In this document: positions 44,277 through 52,685 of the stretch, piece by piece
Layout of the letters: each line of letters opens with the position of its first letter
Position numbering within the stretch: the first letter of the stretch is position 1
From: Massilia sp. PDC64
GTDB taxonomy: Bacteria > Pseudomonadota > Gammaproteobacteria > Burkholderiales > Burkholderiaceae_D
Assembly: GCF_900101265.1 (NCBI RefSeq)
Contig: NZ_FMZS01000001.1
Location: forward strand, 496,001-560,000
DNA length: 64,000 nt
Reading direction: 5' to 3'
The notes under the pieces: generated by a model
Databases searched by the model: none
What the model saw: only the letters and a program-made list of their open reading frames with translations
Told to the model about the DNA's origin: nothing
Position numbers and translations under genes: made by a program

Positions 44277-45659
44277 ATGATCCGCCTCGCACCACTCGCT
44301 GCTGCCCTGCTGCTGTCCGGCTGCGCCCTGGCACCCGCGTACCATCGCCCGGATGCACCGGTGGCTCCCACCTTCCCCGGCGGTCCCGCGCAGGCCGGTG
44401 GCCCGGTCGCCGCCGACATCGGCTGGCGCGACTTCCTGCGCGACGCGCGCCTGCAACGCCTCGTCGACCTCGCGCTGCGCGAGAACCGCGACCTGCGCGT
44501 GGCCATGCTGAACGTGGAAAAGGTGCGCGCCACGTACCGCGTGCAGCAGGCAGCCCTGCTGCCGCGCGTCGACGTGGACGCCGCCAGGAACACGGGCAAC
44601 CGCACGACCGGGCCGCGCTTCACGACGGGTTTTACCGCGTCGTGGGAGCCGGACTTCTTCGGCCGCCTGCACAGCCTGTCGGATGCCGCGCTCCAGCAAT
44701 ACCTGGCCAGCGAGGAAGCCAGCCGCGCGGCGCGCATCCTGCTCGTGGGCGAGGTGGCGGACCAGTACCTGGCCCTGCGCGGCGCCGAGGTGCAGCTCGA
44801 TGTGACGCGCCAGGCCCTGGCCACGGCGCAGGCGTCGCTGCGGATCGTCGACCTGCAATACCGCGGCGGCATCGCGTCGGAACTGGACCTGCGCCAGGCG
44901 CGCACCGCCGTCGAACTGGCGCAAGCCAATGAACAGGCGGGCCTGCGCGCACGGGCGCAGGCCGAAAACGCCCTTGTGCTGCTCGTGGGCGCGCCGCTGC
45001 CGGCCGATCTGCCGCCGCCCGCGCCGTTCGACACGAACGCGCTGCTGACCGACATCCCGGCCGGCCTGCCGTCCGCACTGCTGGAACGCCGGCCCGACAT
45101 CCTGCAGGCCGAGCACGTGCTGCGCGCGGAAACGGCGGACATCGGCGCCGCGCGCGCCGCGTTCTTCCCCGACATCAGCCTGACCGCGAGCGCGGGCGTG
45201 GCGAGCGGCAGCCTCGCGCACCTGTTCGGGAGCGGCGGCGTATGGACGTTCGTCCCGAGCCTGCTGGCCCCGATCTTCGACGGCGGCGCCAACCGCGCCA
45301 ATCTCGATGCGGCGACCGTCCAGCGCGACATCGGCGTGGCCCAGTACCAGAAGGCGATCCAGACGGCATTCCGCGAAGTGGCCGACGGCCTCGCCGCGCG
45401 CGGCACGTATGCGGGCCAGCTGGCGGCGCTGCAGGGCGACGTCGCCGACCAGCAGCGCCGGCTGGAGCTGGCACAGAAGCGCTATGCGGACGGCATCGAC
45501 GACTACCTGGCCGTGCTGTCGGCACAGACGGATTTGTACGATGCGCGCTCGACGCTCGTCGCGGCCCAGCTGGGACAGCTCACGAGCCTCGTCGACCTGT
45601 ACCGCGCACTGGGCGGCGGCTGGACCGATCACACGATAGTTCCCAACGGCCCCGTTTGA
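44277..45659 (+). CDS. Outer-membrane efflux lipoprotein (OprM/NodT family)
   Basis: 460 residues from the ATG at 44277, with lipobox LLLSGCALAP. RND OMF features: DAPVAPTFPG, IGWRDFLRDARLQRLVDLALRENRDLRVAMLNVEKVRATYRVQQAALLPRVDVD, FTASWEPDFFGRL, RRPDILQAEHVLRAETADIGAARAAFFPDISL and YQKAIQTAFREVADGLAARG. It is the trimeric exit duct for the RND pump in the same operon. An alternative start at 44262 would overlap the pump gene. Confidence 0.96.
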   Translation: MIRLAPLAAALLLSGCALAPAYHRPDAPVAPTFPGGPAQAGGPVAADIGWRDFLRDARLQRLVDLALRENRDLRVAMLNVEKVRATYRVQQAALLPRVDVDAARNTGNRTTGPRFTTGFTASWEPDFFGRLHSLSDAALQQYLASEEASRAARILLVGEVADQYLALRGAEVQLDVTRQALATAQASLRIVDLQYRGGIASELDLRQARTAVELAQANEQAGLRARAQAENALVLLVGAPLPADLPPPAPFDTNALLTDIPAGLPSALLERRPDILQAEHVLRAETADIGAARAAFFPDISLTASAGVASGSLAHLFGSGGVWTFVPSLLAPIFDGGANRANLDAATVQRDIGVAQYQKAIQTAFREVADGLAARGTYAGQLAALQGDVADQQRRLELAQKRYADGIDDYLAVLSAQTDLYDARSTLVAAQLGQLTSLVDLYRALGGGWTDHTIVPNGPV

Positions 45660-45693
45660 TGCGAGCATTCATCCGACGGATACGAGGACTGAC

Positions 45694-46371
45694 ATGAAAC
45701 TGCTGATCGTGGAAGACAATGAACGGGTGTCGCAATTCCTCCAGAAGGGACTGGCGGAGGCCGGCCACACGGTGGACCACGCTGCCAATGGCCGGGACGG
45801 CATCTTCCTGGCCGCCACCGGGCAGTACGACGCCATCGTCATGGACCGCATGCTGCCCGGCGGCATAGACGGCATCGCCATCATCGAAACCTTGCGCCGC
45901 ACGGGCAACAAGACGCCGATCCTGATCCTCTCTGCGCTGGGCGAGGTGGACGACCGGATCCAAGGCCTGAAGGCGGGCGGCGACGACTACCTGGTCAAGC
46001 CGTTCGCGTTCGGCGAACTGCTCGCGCGCCTGGACGCGCTCGTGCGCCGCGCGCAGGAAACCCGGCCGGAGACGACGCTCGTCGTGGACGACCTGACGAT
46101 GGACCTCCTCACGCACAAGGTGACGCGCGGCGGCAGGACGATCGCGCTGCAGCCGCGCGAATTCAAGCTGCTCGAATACCTGATGCGCCACGCGAACCAG
46201 GTCGTCACGCGCACCATGCTGCTCGAGAACGTGTGGGACTACAACTTCGATCCGCAGACGAACGTGGTCGACGTCCACGTGAGCAAACTGCGCCAGAAGA
46301 TCGACACGGGCGGCAAGCAGTTGCTGCGCACCGTGCGCAACGCGGGCTACCGGCTGACGGCCGATGAATAG
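45694..46371 (+). CDS. OmpR-family response regulator of the RND operon
   Basis: 225 residues. Receiver domain: VEDNERVSQFLQKGLAEAGH, phospho-acceptor Asp in YDAIVMDRMLPGG (about residue 51) and the Lys of DDYLVKPFAFGELLARLDALVRR. The winged-helix output domain follows (TLVVDDLTMDLLTHKVTRGGRTIALQPREFKLLEYLMRHANQVVTRTMLLENVWDYNFDPQTNVVDVHVSKLRQKID). It begins 34 nt after the channel gene and overlaps the kinase gene by 8 nt. It probably activates the pump operon (positional inference). Confidence 0.96.
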   Translation: MKLLIVEDNERVSQFLQKGLAEAGHTVDHAANGRDGIFLAATGQYDAIVMDRMLPGGIDGIAIIETLRRTGNKTPILILSALGEVDDRIQGLKAGGDDYLVKPFAFGELLARLDALVRRAQETRPETTLVVDDLTMDLLTHKVTRGGRTIALQPREFKLLEYLMRHANQVVTRTMLLENVWDYNFDPQTNVVDVHVSKLRQKIDTGGKQLLRTVRNAGYRLTADE

Positions 46372-47725
46372 GCTGTTCCGCCTGTCCGCCGCCAACCTGG
46401 CGCTGGCATTCGTCGGCGCCAGCGTGGCGGCGCTCGCGCTGTTCGCGGCCGCGCTGTGGTACGCGTGGTCGCACACGATCGGCAGCGGCCGCGAAGCCGT
46501 GCTGGCCAGCGACGCCGACCGCATGGCCGCGATCTACCAGCGCGACGGCATGGACGTGCTGCGCCACGCGATCGACCTCGACGTGGGCCGGCGCTACGGC
46601 GAGCACGCTCATGTGATCGTACTGCTGGCCGACGCAGCCCACCGCCCCGTCGCCGGCAACCTGCCCCGCTGGCCCGACGGCGTGCAGGATGCGGACGGTT
46701 TCCAGCACGCCGACATCGCCATCGACGGCCGTCCGGTGAGCACCGTCGTGATCGTGCGCCACCTTGCGGGCGGCTACCGCCTGCTGGTCGGCCGCGACGT
46801 GCGCCGCTTCGAAACGCTGGAGGACACGTTCCTGTTCGGGTTACTCGGCGCGGCCGCGCTGCTGTCCGTCGTCGGCATCGGCGGCGGCTTCCTCATGCGC
46901 CGCAGCCTGCTGGCGCAGGTCCAGTCGATCAACCAGGCGACCCACGAGATCGTGCAGGGCAACCTGTCGCACCGCCTGCCGGCGCGCGCGGGCGCCGACG
47001 AACTCGATGCCCTCGTCGACACCGTGAACCGCATGCTGGACCAGATCGAGAACCTCGTGGAGGGCGTGCGCAACGTGTCGAACTCGATCGCCCACGACCT
47101 GCGTACGCCGCTGTCCGAACTGCGCTCGCGCCTGGAAGAACTGGCCGTCACGCGCCCCGCGCCGGAGCGGACGTGGGCCGAGATCGATGGCGCCATCGCC
47201 GACGTCGACCGCGTGATCGGCATCTTCAACGCGCTGCTGCGGATGGCGGAACTGGACACGGGCGTACGCCGCGCCGGCTTCGTCGACGTGGACGCCGCCC
47301 ACGTCGCCACCGAGGCCGCGGAGTTCTATCAACCGGTGGCGGAACTGCGCGGCATGACCCTGCGCTGCGAGGCATATGGACCACTGCCCGTGCGCGGCGA
47401 CCCGCTGCTGCTGGCGCAGGCGCTCGGGAACCTGATCGACAACGCGATCAAGTACGGGCCGGAACAAGGCAGCATCCGTGTGAGCGCCTTGCGGGCACGC
47501 GACGGCAGCATCGCGCTGTCCGTGGCCGACACGGGGCGCGGCATTCCGGACGAGGAAAAGCCGCGGGTGCCGGAACGGTTCTATCGCGGCGATGCGAGCC
47601 GCGGCACGCCGGGCGTGGGGCTAGGACTGAGCCTCGTCGCGTCGGTCGCGAAGCTGCATGGCGGCCGGCTGGAACTGGCCGACAACGAACCGGGATTGAA
47701 AGCGACGATCGTATTGCCGGGGTGA
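46364..47725 (+). CDS. Sensor histidine kinase of the RND operon
   Basis: 453 residues. TM1 about 12-35, a periplasmic domain of about 120 residues, then TM2 about 158-180 (FLFGLLGAAALLSVVGIGGGFLM). HAMP follows (RRSLLAQVQSINQATHEIVQGNLSHRLPARAGADELDALVDTVNRML). HisKA has the phospho-acceptor in NSIAHDLRTPLSELRSRLEEL, and HATPase_c has LGNLIDNAIKYGPEQG, DTGRGIP and GLGLSLVASVAKLHGG. It shares an 8-nt overlap with the response regulator gene. Its signal is unknown; envelope or antibiotic stress is likely from context. Confidence 0.96.
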   Translation: MNRLFRLSAANLALAFVGASVAALALFAAALWYAWSHTIGSGREAVLASDADRMAAIYQRDGMDVLRHAIDLDVGRRYGEHAHVIVLLADAAHRPVAGNLPRWPDGVQDADGFQHADIAIDGRPVSTVVIVRHLAGGYRLLVGRDVRRFETLEDTFLFGLLGAAALLSVVGIGGGFLMRRSLLAQVQSINQATHEIVQGNLSHRLPARAGADELDALVDTVNRMLDQIENLVEGVRNVSNSIAHDLRTPLSELRSRLEELAVTRPAPERTWAEIDGAIADVDRVIGIFNALLRMAELDTGVRRAGFVDVDAAHVATEAAEFYQPVAELRGMTLRCEAYGPLPVRGDPLLLAQALGNLIDNAIKYGPEQGSIRVSALRARDGSIALSVADTGRGIPDEEKPRVPERFYRGDASRGTPGVGLGLSLVASVAKLHGGRLELADNEPGLKATIVLPG

Positions 47726-47732
47726 GGCGGCC

Positions 47733-49430
47733 CTACCGGCGGCTGTTCATCCACGACAGGAAGCCGGACGCCATCGGCTGTTCCCCGCGCATCCCAGCCA
47801 GCAGGTCATCCCGCGGCACGCCCTTTTCCAGCCTGGCGAGCCAGGCCGTTGCCCACGCGGCGCTCGCGGGATCCCGCGTGCTGCGCGCCAGCGTATTGAA
47901 CACCTGGTAGGCGCCGGCAGCATCGCCCAGCCATGCATGGGCCAGCGCGGCCGCGCGCGCGAACGTGGTCACATCGTGCCCGTGGCGCCAGGCGTCGATT
48001 GCCCTGGCCATGTCTTTTTCGGTCGGGTCCGCGCCCATGAGCCCGACACGGAACAGCGCATACGACACGTCGGGTGCTTCTGGCGCCAGCAAGGCGGCCT
48101 GCGTGAGGCTGGCGCGGGCCGCTTCCAGCCGATCCTGCCTGTCGGGGCCAGCCTGTTCCGCCAGCTTCGCGTGCGCCAGGCCCAGCAGATAATGCGGCTC
48201 TGGATTGTACGGATCGTTCCCGACGGCGCGCGTCAGGTAGGCGATGGCATCGAGCGGATTGCCCCACTCGACCTGGGCACGGCTCAGCGACATCTGGGCG
48301 AAATCGACGGCCGGCGCCTGCGCCGCCTTCTGCTGCAAACGCGCCAGCATTGTCTTGCCGTCGGCAGGCGCGGGACAGGTCTTCAACGCGGCGTTGTCGA
48401 GCACGAATTCGCCCTCGATGCGGCTCAGGCGGGTGAATTCGATATGGGCCCGGGGCAGGTCGGGCACCTCGACCTGGAGGATCTTCATGGACGCCTGGCG
48501 GTAACGCCACATTGCCGCGTCGAGCTCTTGTCCCGACAGGCCGAAAACGTCGGCAAACGCGTCGGCGGGATCGCCACCCTCGTTGACGCGTTCCAGATAC
48601 TTGCCCATCCTGTTGCGGTTGTCCTCGGTGGAGAGCATGTAGTGCACGAGATTGAACGAGCGTCCGAGGAATTCCCATTGCCGGTAATACGACGGCGTCC
48701 CGACCGCGTACATGCCGTACGGTGTGCGGTCGTGCAGGACGTCGTCGAACCGCAGGCGCCGGATCCCGCCCTCGTCGATCTGCTGCAGCAGGTTGTAGGA
48801 TGTGCCGCCATCGCGGCCGACCAGCATCTGGTTGTCGGTAAAGCGCAGGCCACCGAAGTACGCGTCGAAGCCGGCAAAGAACCACCTGGGCGCGCGGATG
48901 CGCGTATGGCGGTACAGGAAATTATCGGCGTACAACCAGAAATTCGTCATCAGCGTGTAATCGTCTTCCGGACGGAGCAGCGACGCATTGTCCAGCTTCC
49001 AGCTCTTTGCCTTGCTGAACGTGAACGCGAGCGTGCCGGCGGCACAGCTGCTGGTCAGGGCGGTGGCAGAGCTGTCGATCGGGCTTAGTTCCGGCGGCAA
49101 GTCCGGCCGGCTCTGGAAGTACAGCGTGAACTTGGGCAGCGCCTCCCGTTCATCCAGGAACGGCTTCAGGTACAGGCGCAGCACGGCGTCGAGCCGCTCC
49201 AGGTTGTTGACCAGCTCGATGACGTCGTCGGGATCGTCGTTCGAATACACGATCAGGTGCTGGCTCTCGATCCGGAACCACGCCGACGGATCGCGCACGC
49301 CTTTGACGACGACCGTGGACGGGTCGTGCTTGCCCTTGACGACCACTTTTGGGGGCTCGCTCCCGAACGCGTCCACAGGCACGAGGGCGATCGCCAGGAG
49401 CAGGGAAACGACGTGTTTGTAGTTGGCCAT
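47733..49430 (-). CDS. Secreted TPR protein with peptidase MA/DUF1570-like N-terminal region
   Basis: 565 residues from the ATG at 49430 (MANYKHVVSLLLAIALVPVDAFG signal). The mature N-terminus has a direct repeat (KVVVKGKHDPSTVVVKGVRDPS), then SQHLIVYSNDDPDDVIELVNNLERLDAVLRLYL, which matches the start of DUF1570-type peptidase MA-like domains. No HExxH motif is seen where such enzymes have one (RAPRWFFAGFDAYFGGL instead), so activity is doubtful. Residues about 400-560 form TPR-like helical pairs (AQVEWGNPLDAIAYLTRAVGNDPYNPEPHYLLGLAHAKLAE...). Convergent with the RND operon; role unknown. Confidence 0.8.
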   Translation of the reverse strand: MANYKHVVSLLLAIALVPVDAFGSEPPKVVVKGKHDPSTVVVKGVRDPSAWFRIESQHLIVYSNDDPDDVIELVNNLERLDAVLRLYLKPFLDEREALPKFTLYFQSRPDLPPELSPIDSSATALTSSCAAGTLAFTFSKAKSWKLDNASLLRPEDDYTLMTNFWLYADNFLYRHTRIRAPRWFFAGFDAYFGGLRFTDNQMLVGRDGGTSYNLLQQIDEGGIRRLRFDDVLHDRTPYGMYAVGTPSYYRQWEFLGRSFNLVHYMLSTEDNRNRMGKYLERVNEGGDPADAFADVFGLSGQELDAAMWRYRQASMKILQVEVPDLPRAHIEFTRLSRIEGEFVLDNAALKTCPAPADGKTMLARLQQKAAQAPAVDFAQMSLSRAQVEWGNPLDAIAYLTRAVGNDPYNPEPHYLLGLAHAKLAEQAGPDRQDRLEAARASLTQAALLAPEAPDVSYALFRVGLMGADPTEKDMARAIDAWRHGHDVTTFARAAALAHAWLGDAAGAYQVFNTLARSTRDPASAAWATAWLARLEKGVPRDDLLAGMRGEQPMASGFLSWMNSRR

Positions 49431-49566
49431 GCGCGTCTTTCTTTTTTTGGGGACGGACAGCAATCACCAACATAGCAGATGGGCCACCGGTAGAAATGCG
49501 CACATTCCCACCCTATGCACGTTAACAAACGAGTTGCGCGCGACATTGCAAGATGAACTGCGTCAA

Positions 49567-49580
49567 AGTTAACGTTAATG
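49567..49580. promoter_or_regulatory. LacI-type operator candidate, alginate-lyase 2
   Basis: AGTTAACGTTAATG contains the perfect CG-centred palindrome TTAACGTTAA. It continues into GTTAAT GTTAAA repeats up to 49586. It lies about 65 bp upstream of the -10 box. The paralogous gene has a similar site at 35103-35116. Confidence 0.45.
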
Positions 49581-49620
49581 TTAAATTAATGAGACAGTCA
49601 TCGACATACATACGTAAACC

Positions 49621-49651
49621 TATTGCCGTACGGCAATATGACCGCCATAAT
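49621..49651 (+). promoter_or_regulatory. Alginate-lyase 2 promoter overlapped by an 18-bp perfect palindrome
   Basis: TATTGCCGTACGGCAATA (49621-49638) is a perfect palindrome. It overlaps a -35-like TTGCCG (49623-49628), 17 bp from a -10-like CATAAT (49646-49651). The downstream half and CGGCAAT..GACCGCCATA are conserved before the first paralogue, where the palindrome is degenerate. Confidence 0.6.
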
Positions 49652-49678
49652 TTAATAGTTTGACGCTCGAACAAACCG

Positions 49679-49743
49679 TCTCGCCTCGTGGCGGGGCTGC
49701 GGGCAAGGCGACGGGGACGCCCGGGACGCTCTTGAACGTGACA
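49679..49743 (+). promoter_or_regulatory. Conserved 5' leader RNA element, copy 2
   Basis: Hairpin TCTCGCC-TCGT-GGCGGGG (49679-49696) is followed after 3 nt by the 44-nt block 49700-49743. Relative to copy 1 the hairpin shows one full compensatory change (A-U to C-G) and two U-A to U-G changes that keep pairing. The 44-nt block differs at one position. Flanking leader sequence is far less conserved. Confidence 0.6.
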
Positions 49744-49821
49744 TTTTCGGGGCGCGCTGTCGTGATGCCGGTGGGGTCGCAGCCGGCGCGCCGTTTGGAT
49801 GTTCATTAATGAAGGCTACCG

Positions 49822-52269
49822 ATGAAAAATACTTCCACGATGTCTGGTCGCACCCGTCTTGCCGCTGCCCTGCTCATGTTGGGCGCAGCCGTGTTCCCCG
49901 GTTACGGTGCGGCGCAGGTCACCGGTTTCACGCACCCGGGCACGCCCCTCACCCTCTCCGATCTCACGACGCTCAAGTCCTACGTCGATCAAGGCAGGCA
50001 GCCATGGAAGTCTGCCTACGACCAGCTGGCGAACGACGGCAAGGCCAAGCTCACCTATGTGATGGCGGGGCCGTATGCGTCCGTGAGCCGCGCCCCCGAC
50101 GTGAATCTCTGGCCGTGGCGTAACGACATGGTCGCGATCTGGAATCTGTCGCGGATGTGGTATTTCACCGGCAACAAGGACTACGCGAAGAAGGCGCACG
50201 ACATCCTGATGCAGTGGGCCACCGTCCAGACCGAGTTCGCGGGCCGCGAGTCCATGCTCGACCTGGGCGACTATGCCTACATGTTCGTGGGCGGCGCGGA
50301 CATCCTGCGCGGCACATGGCCGGACTGGACGGACGCCGACACGGCCACCGTGAAGGCCTATTTCGCCAATGTCCTGATCCCGGCATCGAACCCGTATGGC
50401 GAGAACATGTTCGGCGCCGCCAACAAGGGCGCGCTGGCCCTCAATGCGCTCGGCCTGATGGCCATCTTCAATGACGACACCGAGCTGCTGAACAGGGTCG
50501 TCGCCCAGACCCGTACCCTGGCCCACATCGGGCTGCGCAGTTCCAACGACATCGGCATGCTCGGCGACTCGCTGCGCGACCAGGGACATGCCCATGGGCA
50601 GCTGAAATCGCTGGTCATGCTGGCCGAAGCACTGTGGAAGCAGGGCATCGACGTCTATGCCGATTTCGACAACCGCCTGCTGGCGGCGGGCGAATATTTT
50701 GCGCGCGTGAACGAGCTCGCGCCCACGCCGTTCCTCCCGTTCGGCACCACCGATGCCTACTACATCGCCGACAATACGAACCGTGGATGGAACGGCTGGG
50801 GCGGCGGGAACATCGTGCTCAACCAGATCTACAACGCCTACGTCAACCGCAAGGGCATGCAGGCACCGTTCATCGCGCAGCGGCGCCAGTGGATGCCGGT
50901 GGACGGCGGCAGCTTCGTGTTCCTGAAGGATGCCGACACCTCGACGGCGACGCCTCCGCCGCCACTCGCCATTCCCGCGACCGCGTCGATCACCTCCGGA
51001 TTTGCCGATACCGATATCGGAGGCGCGGCCCCGGCCGGCTCGTCCTCGTATGCCAACGGCACATGGACCGTGGTGGGCGCGGGCGCCGACAGCTGGGGCA
51101 CGGCCGACAGCGGCCACTTCGCCTACCAGGCGCTCACCGGCGACGGCGCCATCGTCGCGAAAGTCGAGTCCATCCAGAACACGAGCCCGTACGCCAAGGC
51201 GGGCGTGATGATGCGCACCAGCCTTGCCCAGGGCGCGCCGCGCGCCACGATGTTCGTGACGAACCAGGTCCAAGTCGAACAGAACATGCCGAACCTCGCG
51301 GTGTACGGCGGCACGAACTACGGCAACAAAGCCCTGCCCATCGCGAACACCGTGCCCTCTTACTGGGTGAAGCTGGAGCGCATCGGCAATATGATCACGG
51401 GCTATATTTCTCCCGACGGCACCAACTGGGCCGCGACCGACGTCGGCCGTATCGACGGCCCGCTGCCCGATACGATCTATGCCGGCCTGGCGGTCGTCTC
51501 GCACGCCAACGGCACGCTGAACACGTCCACCTTCAGCAACGTCCAGATCACGGGCGGCGACGGCGGCGCGCCGGCCGCCATCCCCGCTGCCCCCGCCACG
51601 CTGCTGGCCGAAGGGGGCGACGGCGCCGTCCCGCTGCGCTGGCAGCAGTCCTTCGGTGCCACCGGCTATGCGGTCCTGCGTGCCACGACCAGCGGCGGCC
51701 CGTACACGACCATCGCGACCAATGTCACGGGCGGCAGTTACGTCGATACGTCGGTAACCAACGGCACGACCTATTACTACACCGTCACGGCGACGAATGC
51801 GGCCGGCACGAGCGCGAATTCTCCCGAGGACAGCGCCACGCCGTTCCATCCGCTCGTGAACGTCGCCACCGGCGGCACGCCCAACGACAGCAGAAACAAC
51901 GCGGCCAATGCCGCCAGTGCCTTCGACCGGAACTCGCAGACGGAATGGTTCTACTCGGGCGTGATGGGCTGGCTGCAGTATGACCTGGGCCACACGGAGA
52001 CCGTCCAGCGCTACACGCTCGTCAGCTCCTTCGACAAGATCGGGCGCGATCCGAAGGACTGGCAATTCCAGGGCTCGAACGACGGCGTCACCTGGACGAC
52101 GCTCGACACGCAAGTCGGCCAGGCGTTCGCCAACCGCTTCCAGCTGAACAGCTACACGGTCGCGAACCCGGGCGCCTATCGCTGGTACCGGCTCAACATC
52201 ACGTCCAATAATGGCGATACCGGGTTTACGGATCTCGGGGAATTCGGACTGTACGCTGCGAAGCCGTAA
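49822..52269 (+). CDS. Secreted alginate-lyase-family polysaccharide lyase with CBM32-like domain, paralogue 2
   Basis: 815 residues, same architecture and direction as the gene at 35331-37775: signal peptide (TRLAAALLMLGAAVFPGYGAAQ) and alginate_lyase toroid with DVNLWPWRNDMVAIWNLSRMWYF and DSLRDQGHAHGQLKSLVMLAEALWKQG. A DUF1349-like module, fibronectin-III and C-terminal F5/8C/CBM32-like domain follow. The two proteins are alike along their full length, with most changes in the FN3 domain (GYAVLRATTSGGPYTTIATNVTGG versus SYTIKRSMFSGGPYTPIASGITDG) and the CBM32-like domain. A two-residue NG insertion (GWNGWGGGNI) is specific to this copy. Separate promoters and shared leader elements suggest parallel but distinct control. 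Confidence 0.88.
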   Translation: MKNTSTMSGRTRLAAALLMLGAAVFPGYGAAQVTGFTHPGTPLTLSDLTTLKSYVDQGRQPWKSAYDQLANDGKAKLTYVMAGPYASVSRAPDVNLWPWRNDMVAIWNLSRMWYFTGNKDYAKKAHDILMQWATVQTEFAGRESMLDLGDYAYMFVGGADILRGTWPDWTDADTATVKAYFANVLIPASNPYGENMFGAANKGALALNALGLMAIFNDDTELLNRVVAQTRTLAHIGLRSSNDIGMLGDSLRDQGHAHGQLKSLVMLAEALWKQGIDVYADFDNRLLAAGEYFARVNELAPTPFLPFGTTDAYYIADNTNRGWNGWGGGNIVLNQIYNAYVNRKGMQAPFIAQRRQWMPVDGGSFVFLKDADTSTATPPPPLAIPATASITSGFADTDIGGAAPAGSSSYANGTWTVVGAGADSWGTADSGHFAYQALTGDGAIVAKVESIQNTSPYAKAGVMMRTSLAQGAPRATMFVTNQVQVEQNMPNLAVYGGTNYGNKALPIANTVPSYWVKLERIGNMITGYISPDGTNWAATDVGRIDGPLPDTIYAGLAVVSHANGTLNTSTFSNVQITGGDGGAPAAIPAAPATLLAEGGDGAVPLRWQQSFGATGYAVLRATTSGGPYTTIATNVTGGSYVDTSVTNGTTYYYTVTATNAAGTSANSPEDSATPFHPLVNVATGGTPNDSRNNAANAASAFDRNSQTEWFYSGVMGWLQYDLGHTETVQRYTLVSSFDKIGRDPKDWQFQGSNDGVTWTTLDTQVGQAFANRFQLNSYTVANPGAYRWYRLNITSNNGDTGFTDLGEFGLYAAKP

Positions 52270-52284
52270 GACATAGGCCGCCGT

Positions 52285-52320
52285 GCCCGGTAACGTCGGA
52301 AGCACTCGACGTTACCGGGC
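52285..52320. terminator. Perfect 14-bp hairpin after alginate-lyase 2
   Basis: GCCCGGTAACGTCG (52285-52298) pairs perfectly with CGACGTTACCGGGC (52307-52320), loop GAAGCACT, 15 nt after the stop codon. No U tract follows. It sits between convergent genes, so it may serve both. Confidence 0.65.
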
Positions 52321-52340
52321 CAAATGCAGCCACCGATACG

Positions 52341-52685
52341 TCAGACATTCCAGGTGACGACGCTCTCTGTACGCCGCGCCGCCCGCATCATTTCCAGCAG
52401 CGGAAACAAATGCGCCGCGAAATCGACCGCTTCCTGTACTTGAGGAAAATGATTGACGCCTTCAGCGGCATGGTGCAATTCAACGTCCTGCGCCAATGCC
52501 TGTGTCGCCGCATGATGCTTGCTGTCTGCCGTCGTCGCTTCAAGTACTCCGATCGCCTTGTCCAGCTCGCCAACAGAAAAATAGCCGATGGCCGTGCTCT
52601 TACCGAATGGCGCAAGCACCTTTTGTGCATGACGGTCGAGCATCAAGACGTCGGCAGCGGCTTTCGATTTGAATGTTACGAGCAT
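52341..52685 (-). CDS. DUF1840 domain protein
   Basis: 114 residues (MLVTFKSKAAADVLMLDRHAQKVLAPFGK...). The start and TFKSKAAADVLML are characteristic of DUF1840, a short cytoplasmic family found mainly in betaproteobacteria. His-rich middle (DSKHHAATQALAQDVELHHAAEGVNHFPQVQEAVDF). Function unknown. Single gene, convergent with alginate-lyase 2. Confidence 0.85.
   Translation of the reverse strand: MLVTFKSKAAADVLMLDRHAQKVLAPFGKSTAIGYFSVGELDKAIGVLEATTADSKHHAATQALAQDVELHHAAEGVNHFPQVQEAVDFAAHLFPLLEMMRAARRTESVVTWNV

Larger units (their letters stand above)
49431..49821 (+). promoter_or_regulatory. 391-bp intergenic region: alginate-lyase 2 promoter and leader
   Basis: No gene was found. It holds the divergent TPR-gene promoter side, GTTAAn repeats with a TTAACGTTAA palindrome (49567-49591), an 18-bp palindrome overlapping a -35 box (49621-49638) and a promoter (49623-49651). 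The conserved leader element (49679-49743) and the start-proximal segment with a GAAGG ribosome-binding site follow. Confidence 0.6.
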
